In this document: in pieces, positions 63,982-64,000 of the stretch
Numbering within the stretch: the stretch's first letter is position 1
Layout of the letters: every line of letters starts with the position of its first letter
Source: Stakelama pacifica
GTDB taxonomy: Bacteria > Pseudomonadota > Alphaproteobacteria > Sphingomonadales > Sphingomonadaceae
DNA: 64,000 nt
Reading direction: 5' to 3'
Assembly (NCBI RefSeq): GCF_004361835.1
Contig: NZ_SNWD01000009.1
Coordinates: 110,441 to 174,440, forward strand
Notes under the pieces: model-generated
The model's input: only the letters and a program-made list of their open reading frames with translations
Databases searched by the model: none
Told to the model about the DNA's origin: nothing
Program-made: the position numbers and the translations under genes

Positions 63982-64000
63982 ATGAGTGATTTGATTTGGT
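63908..64000 (+). mobile_element. Probable left end of an IS5-family insertion sequence
   Basis: After the CTAG at 63906-63909, sequence changes character (GGCTCAGGACCTATTAAATT), and 63982 starts a transposase-like frame after GAGGAGG. IS5/IS427-group elements often insert at YTAR/CTAG. The terminal repeat cannot be verified because the right end is outside the window. Confidence 0.4.
63982..64000 (+). CDS. Start of a probable IS5-family transposase (cut by the window)
   Basis: Only MSDLIW is visible, preceded by a strong GAGGAGG ribosome site. Transposases of this group often begin MSDLFW/MSDLIW, so the assignment is likely, but six residues prove little. It is read toward the right edge. 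Confidence 0.5.

Noticed and set aside
1..64000. CRISPR array, prophage or integrative element core genes
   Set aside because: No spaced repeats of CRISPR type, integrase, capsid, terminase or conjugation genes were found anywhere in the window.

Overview
The window reads as chromosomal DNA from a GC-rich alphaproteobacterium, most likely a sphingomonad (Sphingomonadales). The reasons are a full-length CtrA regulator with TTAA-type sites upstream, an RNase E whose S1 domain is split by an acidic insert, an alphaproteobacterial-style MetZ, class II fructose bisphosphatase, RF2 and PBP1A, and many four-base (GTGA/ATGA) gene overlaps. The taxonomic call is inference; no 16S gene is present. Almost all of the DNA is densely packed housekeeping sequence, and no prophage, CRISPR array or plasmid replication gene was seen.

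Layout. 1-1.3 kb: the start of the str operon (rpsL-rpsG-fusA, leftward) with a clear promoter; S12 carries Arg at position 88, a known streptomycin-resistance state. 1.5-5.4 kb: bactofilin, then pyruvate dehydrogenase E2 and E3 with a small membrane protein and a thioesterase between them. 5.5-11.7 kb: universal stress protein, secreted M28 peptidase, fRMsr/ArfB/RluA-type synthase, WrbA divergent from a LysR regulator, and an AI-2E family permease. 11.8-15.7 kb: ctrA, an FKBP and a chemoreceptor ending in a CheR-type pentapeptide. 15.8-28.1 kb: a second LysR, apaG-metZ, two glycosyltransferases, leuB-recO, a large transglutaminase/TPR protein, uvrC and an SMR exporter. 28.2-29.3 kb is a small accessory island: a palindromic repeat, a ParD/ParE module with a phased three-copy operator, and tRNA-Lys. 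29.3-38 kb: folK, a family 5 uracil-DNA glycosylase, folA-thyA, a RadC-like JAMM protein, a predicted lipoprotein methyltransferase, prfB (without the usual frameshift), mrcA and a cell-wall amidase. 38-47.9 kb: rne, an M48 protease, a DsbA-like oxidoreductase, a two-gene ABC-2 exporter, and hom-glpX-CPBP protease.

The right-hand third is the most accessory part. 48-55 kb: a 2-oxoglutarate oxygenase, then a TonB-dependent siderophore-type receptor that overlaps an ABC ATPase followed by two DUF3526-type permeases; the four genes look like one transport operon of unknown substrate. 55.3-63.6 kb: a complete inner-membrane half of a type I secretion system (HlyD adaptor and PrtD-type ABC exporter) directly downstream of its probable cargo, a 1733-residue secreted nuclease built from two lamin-tail domains, two Calx-beta domains, an OB-fold region, an endonuclease/exonuclease/phosphatase domain, cadherin-like and VCBS-like modules and RTX repeats. 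At the right edge the window appears to enter an IS5-family element.

The best candidates for a less described system are the secreted nuclease with its own exporter and the receptor/ABC-2 operon. Neither is proven novel from sequence alone.
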